DNA of 18,924 bases, from positions 1 through 18,924 of the forward strand of contig MNVK01000033.1 of the NCBI GenBank assembly GCA_001871685.1, read 5' to 3'. The notes under the pieces are model-generated. The model did no database searches. It was not told the DNA's origin and saw only the letters and a list, made by a program, of their open reading frames with translations. Source of the DNA: Nitrospirae bacterium CG1_02_44_142 (GTDB taxonomy: Bacteria > Nitrospirota > Thermodesulfovibrionia > Thermodesulfovibrionales > UBA1546). A program made the translations under genes and the position numbers. Positions 6,050 through 14,159 of this stretch are shown one piece after another (the first letter of the stretch is position 1; each line of letters starts with the position of its first letter).

Positions 6050-8041
6050 TTAGAAAGCCCCGCTTTTTATAACGGGGGTTGCTTTTTGTTTGACTACAGC
6101 ATCATCTATGAGACTGTCAACATCTATGACAAGAATAACCTCATGCTTGCCTATCTCTGCCGCGCCCGCAAAACCGCGAATGCCTGCAAAATATTCCCCG
6201 AGCGATTTGATAACTATTTCGTGCTGCCCGAATAACTCATCAACCATCAAACCGTGCCTTCTTTTCCCGGTTCCTGCGACAACAACAAAAAACCTCTCTG
6301 CATCTTCAGCTGTCAGAGCAAAAATCCTTCCGATGTTTGTCATTGCAAGCATCTCGCCTCTCAAATTATAAACATCCCTTCCCTCAACACTCTGGATATC
6401 GCCGCGGGTGATAACAAGGGTCTCTGATATAGAAGTAAGCGGTATCGCAAATTTCATGGCCCCTACCCTCACAATAAGCGCCTTGATAATAGCCAGGGTA
6501 ATAGGAATTGTCAGAGTAAACACCGAGCCCAGGCCCTTCTTAGTATCAATTTCAGCAAAGCCGCCTATTGCCGCAAGTTTCTCTTTCACAACGTCCATTC
6601 CCACACCCCGGCCCGATACCTCGGTGACTATCTCTTTTGTGCTGAACCCGGGCATGAATATAAAATTTACAATCTCTTTCTCGTCAAGCTCCGCGCCTTT
6701 CTCCAGAAGCCCTTTTTCAACTGCCTTTTCCCTCACCCTCTGAATGTTAACGCCGCCGCCGTCGTCTTTCACTTCTATGATGACGTGGTTGCCTCTCTGC
6801 GACGCCTTAAGGGTAATGGTTCCTGATTCCTTCTTACCCTTCTTTTTCCTTTCTTCCTCAGGCTCTATCCCGTGGTCAATAGCATTCCTTACAAGATGCA
6901 TTAGGGGGTCAATTACTTCCTCTGCGATATATTTGTCAATCTCCGTGTCCTCGCCGTACATAACCAGTTCTATGCGCTTTCCAATCTCCCTTGAATATTT
7001 CCTTATGACCTGAGAAAGCCTTGAGAATATCTGTCCTATGGGCACCATCCTTATCTCAAGCACCTGATTCTGAAGTTCAGCCAGTTTTCTTTCAAGCGTC
7101 TGTGAGATTTTATTCACATCAGCAGCCAGCGGAGAATGCCCGTAACTCTCTATGAGTTCTTCGCTTATCCTTTTTACAGCGCCTTTTGCAAGTGTCAGCT
7201 CCCCTATGGTATTAAGAATCCGGTCTAATTTCTCTATGTCCACCCTTACAGTTGTGGTTGTGCTTTTAAGCGTAGTCTCTCTCTGCAGCGGCGGCGCAGC
7301 CTCTGCGCCTTTCGGGCTGACCAGCGCATCAATTTCAAACCTTATCGCCTCCTTAAGTTTTTCAGCTGGCTCCAGGCTCCCGAACATGAGATTGAAGCCT
7401 ATGGAATCAGGTGGGACATTTGAAGACGTAGGCAGCGTTGATATGAGCTCGCCTTTTGACTTTATTGTCTTTGTAAGCTCTTCCAGCGCTTTATCAAAAT
7501 CCGCAAGCGAGAAAACCGCCTTTGCAAGATAGACTCCCTTGCCTTCGTGGACATTCGTTTTTAATCTGTGCTCTTCGTATTCTGTCAGTATCCTGAGCAT
7601 GGACTCATCAATAACGCCCTTAAGCTCATCCCCCTTTGTCTTGCCGGCCAGAGAATTTCTGAACAGCTCTATATTCTTGAGCTGGCCGCTTACATCCTGT
7701 TCTTTTTCTTTATCTTTATTATCCTGGCTGAGTTCTTCAACAAGCGCTCTCAGTATATCAATATTGTTAAACAGAAACCTTACAACCTCATCTGAAATTT
7801 CAATCTTGCCGAGTCTTAGCTCATCAAGCAGGGACTCAAGCGCATGGCTGAGGTCTGAGACGCCTTGATGTCCAAAAAGCCCCGAAAGCCCTTTGAGCGT
7901 GTGTATAGAGCGGAACAGCGCATTAATGCTGTCGGGATTCGGCCCTGTCTGACAGGTATCCTGTATCTCAAGAATCAGTCTGCCTGCTTCTTCAAGAAGT
8001 TCTGACGCTTCAGCTATAAATTCTTGTTTGGCTGAACTCAT
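6050..8041 (-). CDS. cheA: Chemotaxis histidine kinase CheA
   Basis: A 663-residue signal-transducing kinase that autophosphorylates under receptor control and passes phosphate to a CheY-type regulator. The N-terminal HPt (P1) domain carries the phospho-accepting His47 in SIHTLKG. Residues about 165-245 form a separate small domain where a P2 region would be expected; its identity is not clear. P3 dimerisation helices lie at about 265-345. The kinase domain shows the N box HLVRNAIDHG (381-390), G1 DDGGG (426-430), F box FMPGFSTKE (462-470) and G2 GRGVGMDVV (477-485), all intact. The C-terminal CheW-like P5 domain spans about 515-650. No receiver domain is fused. The start overlaps the end of the cheY gene by 4 bases (ATGA), so they are translationally coupled. 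Confidence 0.96.
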   Translation of the reverse strand: MSSAKQEFIAEASELLEEAGRLILEIQDTCQTGPNPDSINALFRSIHTLKGLSGLFGHQGVSDLSHALESLLDELRLGKIEISDEVVRFLFNNIDILRALVEELSQDNKDKEKEQDVSGQLKNIELFRNSLAGKTKGDELKGVIDESMLRILTEYEEHRLKTNVHEGKGVYLAKAVFSLADFDKALEELTKTIKSKGELISTLPTSSNVPPDSIGFNLMFGSLEPAEKLKEAIRFEIDALVSPKGAEAAPPLQRETTLKSTTTTVRVDIEKLDRILNTIGELTLAKGAVKRISEELIESYGHSPLAADVNKISQTLERKLAELQNQVLEIRMVPIGQIFSRLSQVIRKYSREIGKRIELVMYGEDTEIDKYIAEEVIDPLMHLVRNAIDHGIEPEEERKKKGKKESGTITLKASQRGNHVIIEVKDDGGGVNIQRVREKAVEKGLLEKGAELDEKEIVNFIFMPGFSTKEIVTEVSGRGVGMDVVKEKLAAIGGFAEIDTKKGLGSVFTLTIPITLAIIKALIVRVGAMKFAIPLTSISETLVITRGDIQSVEGRDVYNLRGEMLAMTNIGRIFALTAEDAERFFVVVAGTGKRRHGLMVDELFGQHEIVIKSLGEYFAGIRGFAGAAEIGKHEVILVIDVDSLIDDAVVKQKATPVIKSGAF

Positions 8042-8406
8042 AGGTTCATTACTCTCTTTACGGTATCCTGCAGTTCCAGAGCCTTGAAAGGTTTTGTTAC
8101 GTATGCGGTTGCGCCAAGCGCCATTCCTCTTTTCTTATCTTCTTCGCTTCTTTCTGTGGTTACTATGATAAGAGGGATGCTGCTGTATCTCGGATTGCTC
8201 TTCACAAAATTTATCAGTTCCAGGCCGTTTATGTCAGGCATATTAATATCTGTAACAACTAAATCAAAGTCCTGGGCCGGGAGGAGTTTTAAGGCGTCAA
8301 AACCCGTGGGCGCTTCAACGATGTTAAAGTCTCCGAGTTCTTCTATAACTGCCCTTATCAGAGAGCGGGTAGTGGTTGAGTCTTCAACTATCAGAATTGA
8401 TTTCAC
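8038..8406 (-). CDS. cheY: CheY-type single-domain response regulator
   Basis: A 122-residue stand-alone receiver domain with no output domain. The acidic pocket is Glu8-Asp9, the phospho-accepting residue is Asp53 in VVTDINMP, the switch Thr is at 83-84, the aromatic switch Tyr102, and the invariant Lys105 in VTKPF. It would be phosphorylated by the CheA encoded immediately downstream, with which it overlaps by 4 bases. Its target cannot be read from sequence: it may act on the flagellar motor, pili or another partner. The length is normal and all key residues are present. Confidence 0.95.
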   Translation of the reverse strand: MKSILIVEDSTTTRSLIRAVIEELGDFNIVEAPTGFDALKLLPAQDFDLVVTDINMPDINGLELINFVKSNPRYSSIPLIIVTTERSEEDKKRGMALGATAYVTKPFKALELQDTVKRVMNL

Positions 8407-8467
8407 ATAACCCCCTAAAAATAGGTCAACAGCATTTTAACAAATAGCAACAAAAAAAAGCATCACC

Positions 8468-8512
8468 AATCCCCCCATCCCCCCTTTACTAAAGGGGGGT
8501 TAAGGGGGGATT
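8468..8512. repeat. Palindromic element carrying the stop codon of the PATAN gene
   Basis: CCCCCCTTTA (8479-8488), one base, TAAAGGGGGG (8490-8499), extended outwards by AATCCCCCC on one side and GGGGGGATT on the other with a small internal bulge. Read on the minus strand, the 21-base core is identical to that at 17174-17194. The TAG stop of the upstream gene (complement of 8489-8491) sits at the centre of the palindrome. Confidence 0.85.
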
Positions 8513-9637
8513 TTTATTCTCCATCGTTCTTTGCATTTCATTGAGCCTGCGCTGAAGAAGCGCTTTTTCAAACGCCAGGCCGGCCTGGCTTATAAATATC
8601 TCAAGCCCCTCTGTCTCGGCAATAGGCTCGCCTGTCGGCGCATTATCGCAATAAAGCATCGCGGCGACTCTTCCCTCTGCAATTACAGGGAATATCCCAA
8701 CTTCAGACGGCCAGCCTCCTCCGAATTCCTTAATCATCATTTCCGTTATTTTGTCTTTCTCTATCTGCCCCTTGTATGAATTCGCCTCATTTATAATTTT
8801 TGTGAGAAACGGACTGTCCTTCAGCGGAAGCGCCGTCTCCCTTATCTTCTCATCGGCTCTTTCTATTTCAAGCCCGAACTGTCCCAGTCCTGTTATCTCC
8901 TTTTCTCCAGCGATAAACAGCACGCCTCTCTGAAAAATATCGCTCGCAAACCTGAGTATGAGGAGCGTTATCTCGGAAGCTGAATTCGGGAATCTTAATT
9001 CCTGCGTAAGCGACTTGAGGGCTGAGATATCTTTCCTCTCTGCAGCTCCATGCCCGCCCCAGTCTGATTCCCATCCGCCTTCCTCTGCCGTTTCTCCTGT
9101 CAGTTCCTCATTAGAAACAAATTCCTGCTGCGCAGACTCATCATATACCCTTGCGCCCTCCATAAGAAGATACTCAGGGCTGATTCCCTTTGAGACTTCC
9201 CACCCCATATCCTCTATATGCAAGCTGTCTTTCAATTCCAGGTCGTCAAGCTCAAACTGGAAATCACCTTCATGCCAGAGCAGAAGATGATAAACAGCTT
9301 TCTCTATTCTCTTCTTAGAAGCCTTCTCAAGTGTATCTTTATTTACAGCGCCGAGGTCAAAGAGTATCTCTGCGACAGACTTTGCAGGCAGCTTTTTTTT
9401 TACCTCCAGCGCCATCTGAAGCGCTGATTCTTTTATTACTCCGCTGTTAAGCAGGTCGTGGCCCAGGGTTCCATTGAGCGCAGTGGTCTCAGCCCTGACA
9501 ACAAGCCCGTTCCTAAACACAATCATAGCGGTTCCTGCCGCCCCGTTGATTACAAGCATCCCGGTCTTTTTCCCGATGCTCAGTATCTGGAAAATATCAG
9601 ACAGGGCCAGGTCTTCAAGCCTTCCGACAAGACTCAT
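8489..9637 (-). CDS. PATAN (DUF4388) domain protein with C-terminal GAF-like domain
   Basis: A 382-residue cytoplasmic protein. Residues 1 to about 140 match the PATAN/DUF4388 family, recognised by the start MSLVGRLEDLALSDIFQIL, the KKTGMLVI strand and a later FELDDLEL segment. This family is often found in two-component and chemosensory settings. A variable linker follows, and residues about 205-370 look like a GAF-type sensory domain ending in a helical segment. The start overlaps the glgC stop by 4 bases (ATGA). Its last residues, NPPLTPL, and its TAG stop are encoded by a palindromic repeat, so the native C-terminus was probably altered by that insertion. A role as an accessory regulator of the Che system or of GlgC is inference from position only. 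Confidence 0.8.
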   Translation of the reverse strand: MSLVGRLEDLALSDIFQILSIGKKTGMLVINGAAGTAMIVFRNGLVVRAETTALNGTLGHDLLNSGVIKESALQMALEVKKKLPAKSVAEILFDLGAVNKDTLEKASKKRIEKAVYHLLLWHEGDFQFELDDLELKDSLHIEDMGWEVSKGISPEYLLMEGARVYDESAQQEFVSNEELTGETAEEGGWESDWGGHGAAERKDISALKSLTQELRFPNSASEITLLILRFASDIFQRGVLFIAGEKEITGLGQFGLEIERADEKIRETALPLKDSPFLTKIINEANSYKGQIEKDKITEMMIKEFGGGWPSEVGIFPVIAEGRVAAMLYCDNAPTGEPIAETEGLEIFISQAGLAFEKALLQRRLNEMQRTMENKNPPLTPL

Positions 9638-10881
9638 TCAATCTCCACGCCCTTGGGAATTACGACTACGCCCTCAGGACTAACATGAAATCTTTTTCTG
9701 TCGCTCTCACTATCATAACCTATTACTGTTCCATCAGGCACACGGACGTCCTTGTCTATTATCGCCTTCTTTATTTTGCAATGTCTTCCGACTTCAACAT
9801 TTTCCATGAGCACCGCCTCTCTCACATCGGCCCAACTGTGAACCCTCACATTAGGGGAAAGCACCGAATTCTGCACACGGCCGCCGCTTATGATGCACCC
9901 GTCGCACACAATTGAATCTAACGCAATGCCGAGCCTCCCGCCCTTACGCTCCTGAGCAAAAACAAATTTTGCAGGCGGATACTGAGGCTGATAGGTCCTT
10001 ATAAGCCATCCTTCATCGTATAGATTGAACATCGGGTCCACAGACGCAATTTCCATGTTTGCCTCCCAATATTCGTCAATAGCGCCTACATCTCTCCAGT
10101 ATTTTGCCTCCTTCTTATTCTCATCCTTGAAATTATAGGCAAACAGCCTTCCGGTCTTAATCATGCCGGGTATAATATTTTTCCCGAAATCATGAGCCGT
10201 TGACCTAAAGGCGTCACTCTTAAGTTCGCTTATTATATCCCGTGTATTAAAGAGATACACCCCCATTGAAACAAGAGACTGCTCGGGAGATTCCGGCATT
10301 GACTGCGGCTTTTTAGGTTTCTCTTTAAATCCTATTATCCTGGATTCTTTATCAACTTCAATAACGCCGAATGACGAGGCCTTTCCCCTGTCCATCTCTA
10401 TTGCCGCAAGCGTCCCGGCTGCGCCCTTGCTGAGATGGAAATTGAGCATCTCGGAATAATCCATCTTATACACATGGTCGCCTGAGAGAATAAGCAGATA
10501 GGGGGGCGCCTCTTTTTCTATGGAATATATATTCTGATACACTGCATCCGCCGTCCCCTCATACCACCTTTTATCCACACGCTGCTGCGGCGGCACAGAT
10601 ATGATAAATTCATCAAGTTCAGGATTAAGCAGATGCTCCCAGCCAAGCGCCAGGTGCCTGTTCAAGGAGAGGGACTTATATTGCGTAAGCACTGCTATTT
10701 TCCTTACGCCTGAATTGATGCAGTTGCTCAATGTAAAATCAATTATCCTGTATTTTCCTCCGAACGGAACCGCGGGTTTGGCCCTGTGAAGAGTTAAGGG
10801 ATGAAGCCTCTCACCTTTGCCTCCTGCAAGAATAAGGGCGAGCAGCTCCTTTGCTCCCTTATTTTTTCTCCCCTTATTCAT
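9634..10881 (-). CDS. glgC: Glucose-1-phosphate adenylyltransferase (ADP-glucose pyrophosphorylase)
   Basis: Makes ADP-glucose from ATP and glucose-1-phosphate, the committed step of bacterial glycogen synthesis. It has 415 residues, normal for the family. The N-terminal nucleotidyltransferase shows LALILAGGKGERLHPLT (14-30) with KPAVPFGGKYRIIDF (35-49), GTADAVYQN (109-117), SGDHVYKMDY (133-142) and a YWRDVG segment. A left-handed beta-helix region follows from about 300. It is first in the minus-strand run, with a strong promoter upstream and a GGAG ribosome site (complement of 10891-10894) 9 bases before the ATG. It overlaps the PATAN gene by 4 bases, so a glycogen gene is transcribed with the chemosensory genes. 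Confidence 0.96.
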   Translation of the reverse strand: MNKGRKNKGAKELLALILAGGKGERLHPLTLHRAKPAVPFGGKYRIIDFTLSNCINSGVRKIAVLTQYKSLSLNRHLALGWEHLLNPELDEFIISVPPQQRVDKRWYEGTADAVYQNIYSIEKEAPPYLLILSGDHVYKMDYSEMLNFHLSKGAAGTLAAIEMDRGKASSFGVIEVDKESRIIGFKEKPKKPQSMPESPEQSLVSMGVYLFNTRDIISELKSDAFRSTAHDFGKNIIPGMIKTGRLFAYNFKDENKKEAKYWRDVGAIDEYWEANMEIASVDPMFNLYDEGWLIRTYQPQYPPAKFVFAQERKGGRLGIALDSIVCDGCIISGGRVQNSVLSPNVRVHSWADVREAVLMENVEVGRHCKIKKAIIDKDVRVPDGTVIGYDSESDRKRFHVSPEGVVVIPKGVEIE

Positions 10882-10906
10882 AAAATATAACTCCGTTCTT
10901 TTTTGA

Positions 10907-10936
10907 AGTATATCAGTAAAAATCTAAGGGTGTCAA
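10907..10936 (-). promoter_or_regulatory. Sigma70-type promoter for the glgC-che operon
   Basis: On the minus strand, TTGACA (complement of 10931-10936), an 18-base spacer, and TATACT (complement of 10907-10912). The -35 is perfect and the -10 differs from TATAAT at one position. Transcription would start near 10900, giving a leader of about 20 bases that holds a GGAG ribosome site before the glgC ATG. Confidence 0.75.
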
Positions 10937-11019
10937 TGAGTTAGGGGTTCCTTTTGCTGCAGAAATCCGTCTGTTATACACATTCTGTTTTTAGTTTTTT
11001 TGGTAAGATATACCTGAAC

Positions 11020-12234
11020 ATGAAAAACATCAAAAAAATAGTTCTTGGAAACAAAATCAACTCAAAGGTATTCTCGCTTGGCAGTGAGGTCTATATCGTC
11101 GGAGGGTATCTGAGGGATACTCTCATTGGAAAAGAATCAGGGGACATTGATTATGTCGTCAGAGGAAACATAAGGCAATTTGCCATGCAGTTATTAGCGC
11201 AGAGGCGCAGAGGCGCAGAAGCGCAGAAAAAGCTGGAGGGAGCAAGTATAGTTGAACTCAAAAGAGACAGGATGATAAGGCTTGTTCTCAAGAATGGGCT
11301 TACCCTTGATTTTACAGAACTACAAGGCAGCATCAGAGATAACCTCGGCGGCAGGGATTTCACAATGAATGCGCTTGCCTGGTTGCCCGGGACAGGGCTT
11401 ATTGATTTGTTTAACGGCGCAAAAGACATCGCAAGGCGCCGGATTAAAGCCATATCAATAGATAATTTTAGGAATGACCCATTAAGGCTGCTCAGGGCTT
11501 ACCGCTTTGTTTCAGAATTCGGCTGGAAGGCAGAGCCGGAGACAAGAAACATAGTAAAACATCTGAGAAAAAAAATCAGGAAGTCCGCTCCTGAGAGAAT
11601 CACGCTTGAGTTTTTTAAGCTCCTTAATTTTAAAAACTTTCATAAGGCACTGAAAATGGCGTCGGATGACGGCTTGTTTGAATGCTTCCTGTCTATCACA
11701 CACAAAAGGCTGCTTGAGAATATCAAGACTATTCCTTCCCTTGAATTGTGTATTAAAAAACTTCCCTTAAAATTCAAACAAAATATTGAAAAATCTTTTT
11801 CTCAGGAATTAACGCTTCACGGGCTTCTCCGGCTTGAGCAGGTCCTTTACGGCTCGTCATTGAATAGAAACAGGCTAAGGCTGAGCAGAGTTATCAGAGA
11901 AAGGCTTAAAAAAACGCATAAGCTTCTTCACAAAGCAGAAAAACAGGATATATTCTCTCAGGAAAATCTTTTTAACACTTTCTTTAAGGCAAAAGATTCT
12001 GCCTTTGACCTTCTCATACTCTCAGGAAACATAAAACTTCTTGGTCAATTAGAGAGCTTTAAGAAGATATGGAAAAGAAGCCTTCTCACTTCAGAGGAGA
12101 TTATGGATATAACAGGGCTTAAGGGAGGAGTAAAACTCGGAAGGCTCATTTACGGATTGAAAAAGATGCAGTTTGAGGGTAAGCTTAAGACAAAAAAAGA
12201 GGCGGTAACATGGCTAAAGTTATACTATTTATGA
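11020..12234 (+). CDS. tRNA nucleotidyltransferase / poly(A) polymerase family protein
   Basis: A class II nucleotidyltransferase that adds nucleotides to RNA 3' ends: CCA (or part of it) to tRNA, or poly(A). From ATG 11020 it has 404 residues. Motifs are VGGYLRDTLIG followed by DIDYVV (the metal-binding Asp pair), LDFTEL, GGRDFTMNALAW and NDPLRLLRAYRF, then an RNA-binding helical region. No HD domain is visible. A start at TTG 10954 is possible, but the extra 22 residues lack family character and a TATACA-like sequence at 10975-10980 could be a promoter -10 inside them. Residues about 60-71 (AQRRRGAEAQKK) come from four tandem 8-base repeats inserted in the catalytic head. Sequence alone does not separate CCA-, CC-, A- and poly(A)-adding activities. 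Confidence 0.88.
   Translation: MKNIKKIVLGNKINSKVFSLGSEVYIVGGYLRDTLIGKESGDIDYVVRGNIRQFAMQLLAQRRRGAEAQKKLEGASIVELKRDRMIRLVLKNGLTLDFTELQGSIRDNLGGRDFTMNALAWLPGTGLIDLFNGAKDIARRRIKAISIDNFRNDPLRLLRAYRFVSEFGWKAEPETRNIVKHLRKKIRKSAPERITLEFFKLLNFKNFHKALKMASDDGLFECFLSITHKRLLENIKTIPSLELCIKKLPLKFKQNIEKSFSQELTLHGLLRLEQVLYGSSLNRNRLRLSRVIRERLKKTHKLLHKAEKQDIFSQENLFNTFFKAKDSAFDLLILSGNIKLLGQLESFKKIWKRSLLTSEEIMDITGLKGGVKLGRLIYGLKKMQFEGKLKTKKEAVTWLKLYYL
11197..11228. repeat. Four tandem octamers GCGCAGAR inside the nucleotidyltransferase gene
   Basis: GCGCAGAG twice, then GCGCAGAA twice, end to end. The 32 bases encode the basic run AQRRRGAEAQKK between the first Asp pair and the LDFTEL motif of the catalytic head. 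The frame remains open after the tract. Confidence 0.75.
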
Positions 12235-12301
12235 GCAATCATATACAGGAGGGAACAATCTTTTCGCTCATTCTCACTCCGCTCCGAGGTATTTTGCCTC
12301 T

Positions 12302-12347
12302 ACCCCCCTTAAATTCCCCCCTTGGTAAGGGGGGACATAGAGGGGTG
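12302..12347. repeat. Palindromic element upstream of the ABC permease gene
   Basis: CCCCCCTT (12316-12323), GGT, AAGGGGGG (12327-12334), preceded by ACCCCCCTTAAATT and followed by a GGGGTGG tract. It is of the same class as the elements at 4672, 8468 and 17135. It covers the only good upstream alternative start (TTG 12322) of the permease gene. Confidence 0.75.
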
Positions 12348-12423
12348 GAATATCGGCAAAATAAAACCGCTCAAAGACAGTTCCCTCCTGCAGCTCAAAA
12401 TATGTGGTACGGGAGAATCCGCC

Positions 12424-13356
12424 ATTAAACTCTACATCCTAAAACGTCTTTTTATCTTAGTCCTTCTCCTGTTCGGCATTACGCTTCTTACATTTTCTCT
12501 TACAAAGGCGCTTCCCGGAGACCCGGTGCAGAGCCTGGTCGGTGAAAGGGCGCAGCCTGAAGTAATAGAAAAAATCAGAAAAGAACTCGGCGCGGATAAA
12601 GACGTCTTCAGCCAGTATGCAGGTTATGTGAAACTGCTGCTAAAGGGCGAGATGGGAAGGTCCTATTACACAAATAGAAAAGTCCTTGACGACATACTGA
12701 TAAAATTCCCCAACACTATGAAACTCGCATTCGGAGCAATGGCCATTGCAGTCCCGATAGGAATTTTTTTAGGCTTTATTGCCGCATATAAGCGAGATAC
12801 GCCCATTGACAGGATTATATCGGCAGTCTCCATAACAGGCGTTAGCCTTCCTGTGTTCTGGAGCGGTCTTATGATAATGCTGTTTCTCAGTCTTGAATTG
12901 AGACTTTTTCCTCCCTCAGGCACGGGCGGCGTCAGGTTTCTTGTCATGCCTGCGCTTACACTGTCCCTTCCTGCCATTGCAGCGCTCGCAAGAGTTACGA
13001 GGACTTCGGCAATAGAGATAAGCGAGACGCCTTTTATAGGCACGGCCAGGGCCAAAGGTCTGAGCATCTTTAGAATTAATGCCATCCACATATTCAGAAA
13101 CATTCTTATTCCCCTTGTCACTATAATCGGACTTGATTTTGGAAGCTACCTGAACGGAGCCGTGCTTACAGAGACAATATTCGGATGGGACGGCATCGGC
13201 AGATTCACCATGGACGGAATAATAAAGAGGGACTATCCTGTGATAATGGGATGCATCATCATCGGCACCGTTGTCTTTGTTCTTATCAACATCATAGTTG
13301 ACGTCCTATACCACTATCTTGACCCGAGGGTAAGGCTCTATGCATCTGACAGGTAA
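12424..13356 (+). CDS. ABC transporter permease, DppB/OppB type
   Basis: An inner-membrane permease subunit of a peptide or nickel-type ABC importer. The opening KLYILKRLFILVLLLFGI is the usual first membrane helix of this family. It is followed by ALPGDPV, a periplasmic stretch, further helices, the coupling loop around FIGTARAKGLSIFRI, and the closing YHYLDPRVRL. No ATG fits the start. The frame is open back to TTG 12322, which lies inside a palindromic repeat and has no ribosome site. An ATT at 12424, preceded by GGGAG at 12411-12415, fits the family's N-terminus better and is used here, giving 310 residues. The end overlaps the next permease gene by 17 bases. No substrate-binding or ATPase gene is adjacent. 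Family is firm; start and substrate are not. Confidence 0.85.
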   Translation: MKLYILKRLFILVLLLFGITLLTFSLTKALPGDPVQSLVGERAQPEVIEKIRKELGADKDVFSQYAGYVKLLLKGEMGRSYYTNRKVLDDILIKFPNTMKLAFGAMAIAVPIGIFLGFIAAYKRDTPIDRIISAVSITGVSLPVFWSGLMIMLFLSLELRLFPPSGTGGVRFLVMPALTLSLPAIAALARVTRTSAIEISETPFIGTARAKGLSIFRINAIHIFRNILIPLVTIIGLDFGSYLNGAVLTETIFGWDGIGRFTMDGIIKRDYPVIMGCIIIGTVVFVLINIIVDVLYHYLDPRVRLYASDR

Positions 13357-14146
13357 GATAGCTGGCTCTGCACTAATCATAATATCCATCCTTGCGGTAT
13401 TTTCCCCTCTCCTTTCGCCTTACGACCCTGAAAAGATTGACCTTGACAGCATAAAAGAACCGCCGGGCATAAAACATCTATTGGGCACTGACAACAAAGG
13501 AAGGGATATTCTTTCACGGGTGCTTTACGGCGGAAGAATATCCATAAGCATTGCCGTGATAGCGGCATTTATCTCCATGTCCATCGGGCTTATAATGGGA
13601 CTCTGCTCAGGATATTTTGGCGGCAAGGCTGATACCGCAATCATGGCTGCTGCGGACCTTATTCTTGCATTTCCTTCCCTGCTGCTTGCAATAGGAGTAT
13701 CCATAATATTCCCGGCAGGCGTATATACCGTCATGCTCGCAATAGCATTTGTGGGATGGGCGTCATTTGCCCGGCTGATAAGAGGACACGTCCTGACTTT
13801 GAAAGATGCAGCATACATAGAAGCCGCTGAAGCCGTAGGATGCGGCAGAATCAGGATATTATTCGTGCATCTGATGCCTCAGTGTCTTCCTATCGGACTT
13901 GTAATGGCCGGAATCAAACTCGGCGGCTATGTCCTGACAGAAGCTTCGCTTAGTTTTTTAGGGCTTGGCGCCCAGCCTCCAATGCCGACATGGGGTTCAA
14001 TGGTAAGCATGAACAGGGCATATATTGCGTCAGAGCCGTGGATGGTTTTATTCCCGGGGATGGCGATAGCCGTTACAGCGCTGTGCTTTAACCTGTTAGG
14101 AGACGCCCTTAAAGATAAATACGACTTGCGGCTCGCAGAGAAGTAA
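13340..14146 (+). CDS. ABC transporter permease, DppC/OppC type
   Basis: The partner inner-membrane permease, 268 residues. An N-terminal membrane helix is followed by SPYDPEKIDLDS and HLLGTDNKGRDILSRVLYGG (46-65), a signature of DppC-type proteins. Then come several membrane helices, the ATPase-coupling loop EAAEAVGCGRIRILFVHLMP, and the closing SFLGLGAQPPMPTWG segment. The start ATG at 13340 overlaps the previous gene and is preceded by a GAGGGTAAGG ribosome site. It would form a heterodimer with the upstream permease. The gene ends 13 bases before the convergent dksA-type gene, with no clear terminator between them. Solute-binding and ATPase subunits must be encoded elsewhere. Confidence 0.93.
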   Translation: MHLTGKIAGSALIIISILAVFSPLLSPYDPEKIDLDSIKEPPGIKHLLGTDNKGRDILSRVLYGGRISISIAVIAAFISMSIGLIMGLCSGYFGGKADTAIMAAADLILAFPSLLLAIGVSIIFPAGVYTVMLAIAFVGWASFARLIRGHVLTLKDAAYIEAAEAVGCGRIRILFVHLMPQCLPIGLVMAGIKLGGYVLTEASLSFLGLGAQPPMPTWGSMVSMNRAYIASEPWMVLFPGMAIAVTALCFNLLGDALKDKYDLRLAEK

Positions 14147-14159
14147 AAATGTGAGGAAG

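Noticed and set aside
8451..8512. The palindrome after the PATAN gene as a rho-independent terminator
   Set aside because: On the minus strand the T run (8452-8459) begins about 8 bases after the stem rather than directly after it. The stem also belongs to a repeat family found inside genes. Some attenuation cannot be excluded.
8868..9074. A 68-codon minus-strand frame within the PATAN/GAF gene
   Set aside because: It is an alternative frame of a well supported coding gene, without a ribosome site or domain match.
12210..12428. A 72-codon plus-strand frame before the permease gene
   Set aside because: It begins inside the nucleotidyltransferase gene in another frame and runs through the palindromic repeat (PPLNSPLGKGG). 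It is repeat-derived and not a gene, although AGGAGG at 12246-12251 remains unexplained.
14147..14159. A terminator between the convergent dppC-type and dksA-type genes
   Set aside because: The 13-base gap has no GC-rich stem followed by T residues on either strand.
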